NCBI GenBank assembly: GCA_004356555.1
Contig: SMWY01000023.1
Location: 1 to 16,253, forward strand
DNA from: Candidatus Dadabacteria bacterium
GTDB lineage: Bacteria; Desulfobacterota_D; UBA1144; Nemesobacterales; UBA2774
Length of the DNA: 16,253 nucleotides
Reading direction: 5' to 3'
Within the stretch, counting starts at the first letter, position 1. Each line of letters starts with the position of its first letter. The notes beneath the pieces were generated by a model. It saw only the letters and a program-made list of their open reading frames with translations. It was not told the DNA's origin and did no database searches. The position numbers were made by a program, and so were the translations under genes. Positions 15,369 through 16,253 of this stretch are shown piece by piece.

Positions 15369-16253
15369 ATGCAGGAAGTTATAAAGAAGTTACTTCAACC
15401 AAATAATACTAAAATAGTGTTCTGTGTATTAGACGGAGTAGGGGGGCTTCCTCAGAACGGGAAGACAGAGCTTGAAGCTGCTAAAACTCCAAACCTTGAC
15501 GCACTAGCCCAACGAAGTGCTTGTGGTCAACACTTGCCGGTAGCATATGGAATAACCCCGGGTAGCGGCGCCGCTCATCTTGGACTGTTTGGTTACGATC
15601 CGCTTAAATACGAGATAGGACGCGGAGTGCTTGAGGCGCTCGGACTTGGTATACAGCTTACTCCTAACGACCTTGCTGTAAGGGGGAATTTCGCCACGGT
15701 TAAATATGAGGGCGACACTCCGATAATCACCAACAGAAGGGCAGGGCGTATTCCGACCGAAGAGAATATAAGAATTGTCTCTAAGATTACAGAGAAGATT
15801 AAAGAGATTGACGGAGTAAAGGTCAATATGACCTCCGGCATGGAGCACCGCTCCGCCATTATTTTTACTTTCCCTGAGCCTATTAGGGAGGGCGGGGACG
15901 CAATTGCTGACACGGATCCCCAGCTTGAGGGGGAAAGCCCCATTCCGCCAACCGGCAATAATCCGGAGGCTCAGAAAGTCGCGGAGGTTGTCGGGAAGTT
16001 TATAAATCAGGTGGTTGAAATTATTAGAGATGAGAAGAGGGCTAATTACATACTCTTGAGAGGTTTTGCGGTCCATCCAAACCTAGCTTCTTACCAAGAT
16101 GCTTACGGGCTCGACGCAGCGTGTATTGCAACTTATCCGATGTACAGAGGGGTCGCTAAACTTGTAGGCATGGAAGTGCTCGAGGTAGAGGACCATTCAA
16201 TTAAAAGTGAAATCGACACATTAAAACGGGATTTTGATAAGCACGACTTTTTC
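15369..16253 (+). CDS. apgM: 2,3-bisphosphoglycerate-independent phosphoglycerate mutase, archaeal type (ApgM), 3' partial
   Basis: The frame is open from ATG 15369 to the right edge (295 codons seen; the family runs about 400). The enzyme interconverts 3- and 2-phosphoglycerate in glycolysis and gluconeogenesis through a phosphoserine intermediate with two divalent metals, and belongs to the alkaline phosphatase superfamily. Seen here: the N-terminal metal motif VLDGVGG with D22; GKTELEAAKTPNLDALA (31-47); and the nucleophile motif GITPGSGAAHLGLFGYDP (61-78) with S66, where the archaeal-type enzymes carry their serine. Later come EHRSAIIF and YPMYRGVAKL. It differs from the roughly 510-residue bacterial GpmI. 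AGAGGTG (15357-15363) lies 5 bases before the ATG. It is probably co-transcribed with the upstream hydrolase. Confidence 0.92.
   Translation, partial: MQEVIKKLLQPNNTKIVFCVLDGVGGLPQNGKTELEAAKTPNLDALAQRSACGQHLPVAYGITPGSGAAHLGLFGYDPLKYEIGRGVLEALGLGIQLTPNDLAVRGNFATVKYEGDTPIITNRRAGRIPTEENIRIVSKITEKIKEIDGVKVNMTSGMEHRSAIIFTFPEPIREGGDAIADTDPQLEGESPIPPTGNNPEAQKVAEVVGKFINQVVEIIRDEKRANYILLRGFAVHPNLASYQDAYGLDAACIATYPMYRGVAKLVGMEVLEVEDHSIKSEIDTLKRDFDKHDFF

Noticed and set aside
15504..16076. Long minus-strand open frames opposite the right end
   Set aside because: They lie antisense to the clear ApgM frame and show no recognisable motif, so they are shadows.

Overview
The window looks like ordinary chromosome from a moderately AT-rich, diderm (Gram-negative-type) bacterium. 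The evidence is several Sec signal peptides, two lipoprotein signals, an AMIN-domain periplasmic amidase of the proteobacterial AmiC type, and an M23 peptidase. The gene set (YihY with a C-terminal winged helix, TPR-AMIN-Amidase_3 amidase, bacterial PolX next to LigA, archaeal-type phosphoglycerate mutase) would suit a Desulfobacterota- or Dadabacteria-like lineage. That placement is an impression from family resemblance, not a test. No tRNA, rRNA, insertion sequence, phage gene or CRISPR array is visible, and no gene-free stretch exceeds about 185 bases.

Layout. (1) 1-511, minus strand: a VIT1/CCC1-type metal transporter that runs off the left edge and is broken by a one-base frameshift at a GGGG run (218-221). 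(2) 618-3097, plus strand: four consecutive exported proteins. They are a periplasmic protein, a glycine-zipper lipoprotein, a tiny lipoprotein, and a secreted protein of four cyanovirin-N homology repeats with 16 cysteines. Between the second and third lies an unexplained inverted-repeat-rich element (1780-1896) that may be a structured RNA leader. (3) 3118-6112, minus: a YihY/BrkB membrane protein, then a GNAT acetyltransferase and a Cas4/AddB-like Fe-S nuclease as a two-gene unit. (4) 6194-8666, plus: a conserved 94-residue protein of unknown function, a membrane-anchored M23 peptidase and the 23S rRNA methyltransferase RlmB. (5) 8693-14398, minus: N-acetylmuramoyl-L-alanine amidase, PolX and LigA. 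PolX and LigA are 40 bases apart and make a plausible gap-filling and sealing pair. (6) 14539 to the right edge, plus: a PhnP-like metallo-beta-lactamase-fold hydrolase and the start of ApgM phosphoglycerate mutase.

Functional themes are envelope maintenance (two peptidoglycan hydrolases, YihY, lipoproteins, the lectin-like protein), DNA repair (PolX, LigA, Fe-S nuclease) and housekeeping (RlmB, ApgM). The points most worth a second look are the 1780-1896 element, the cysteine-doubled CVNH protein, the frameshifted transporter, and a set of sigma70-like promoters placed so close to start codons that leaderless transcripts are expected.
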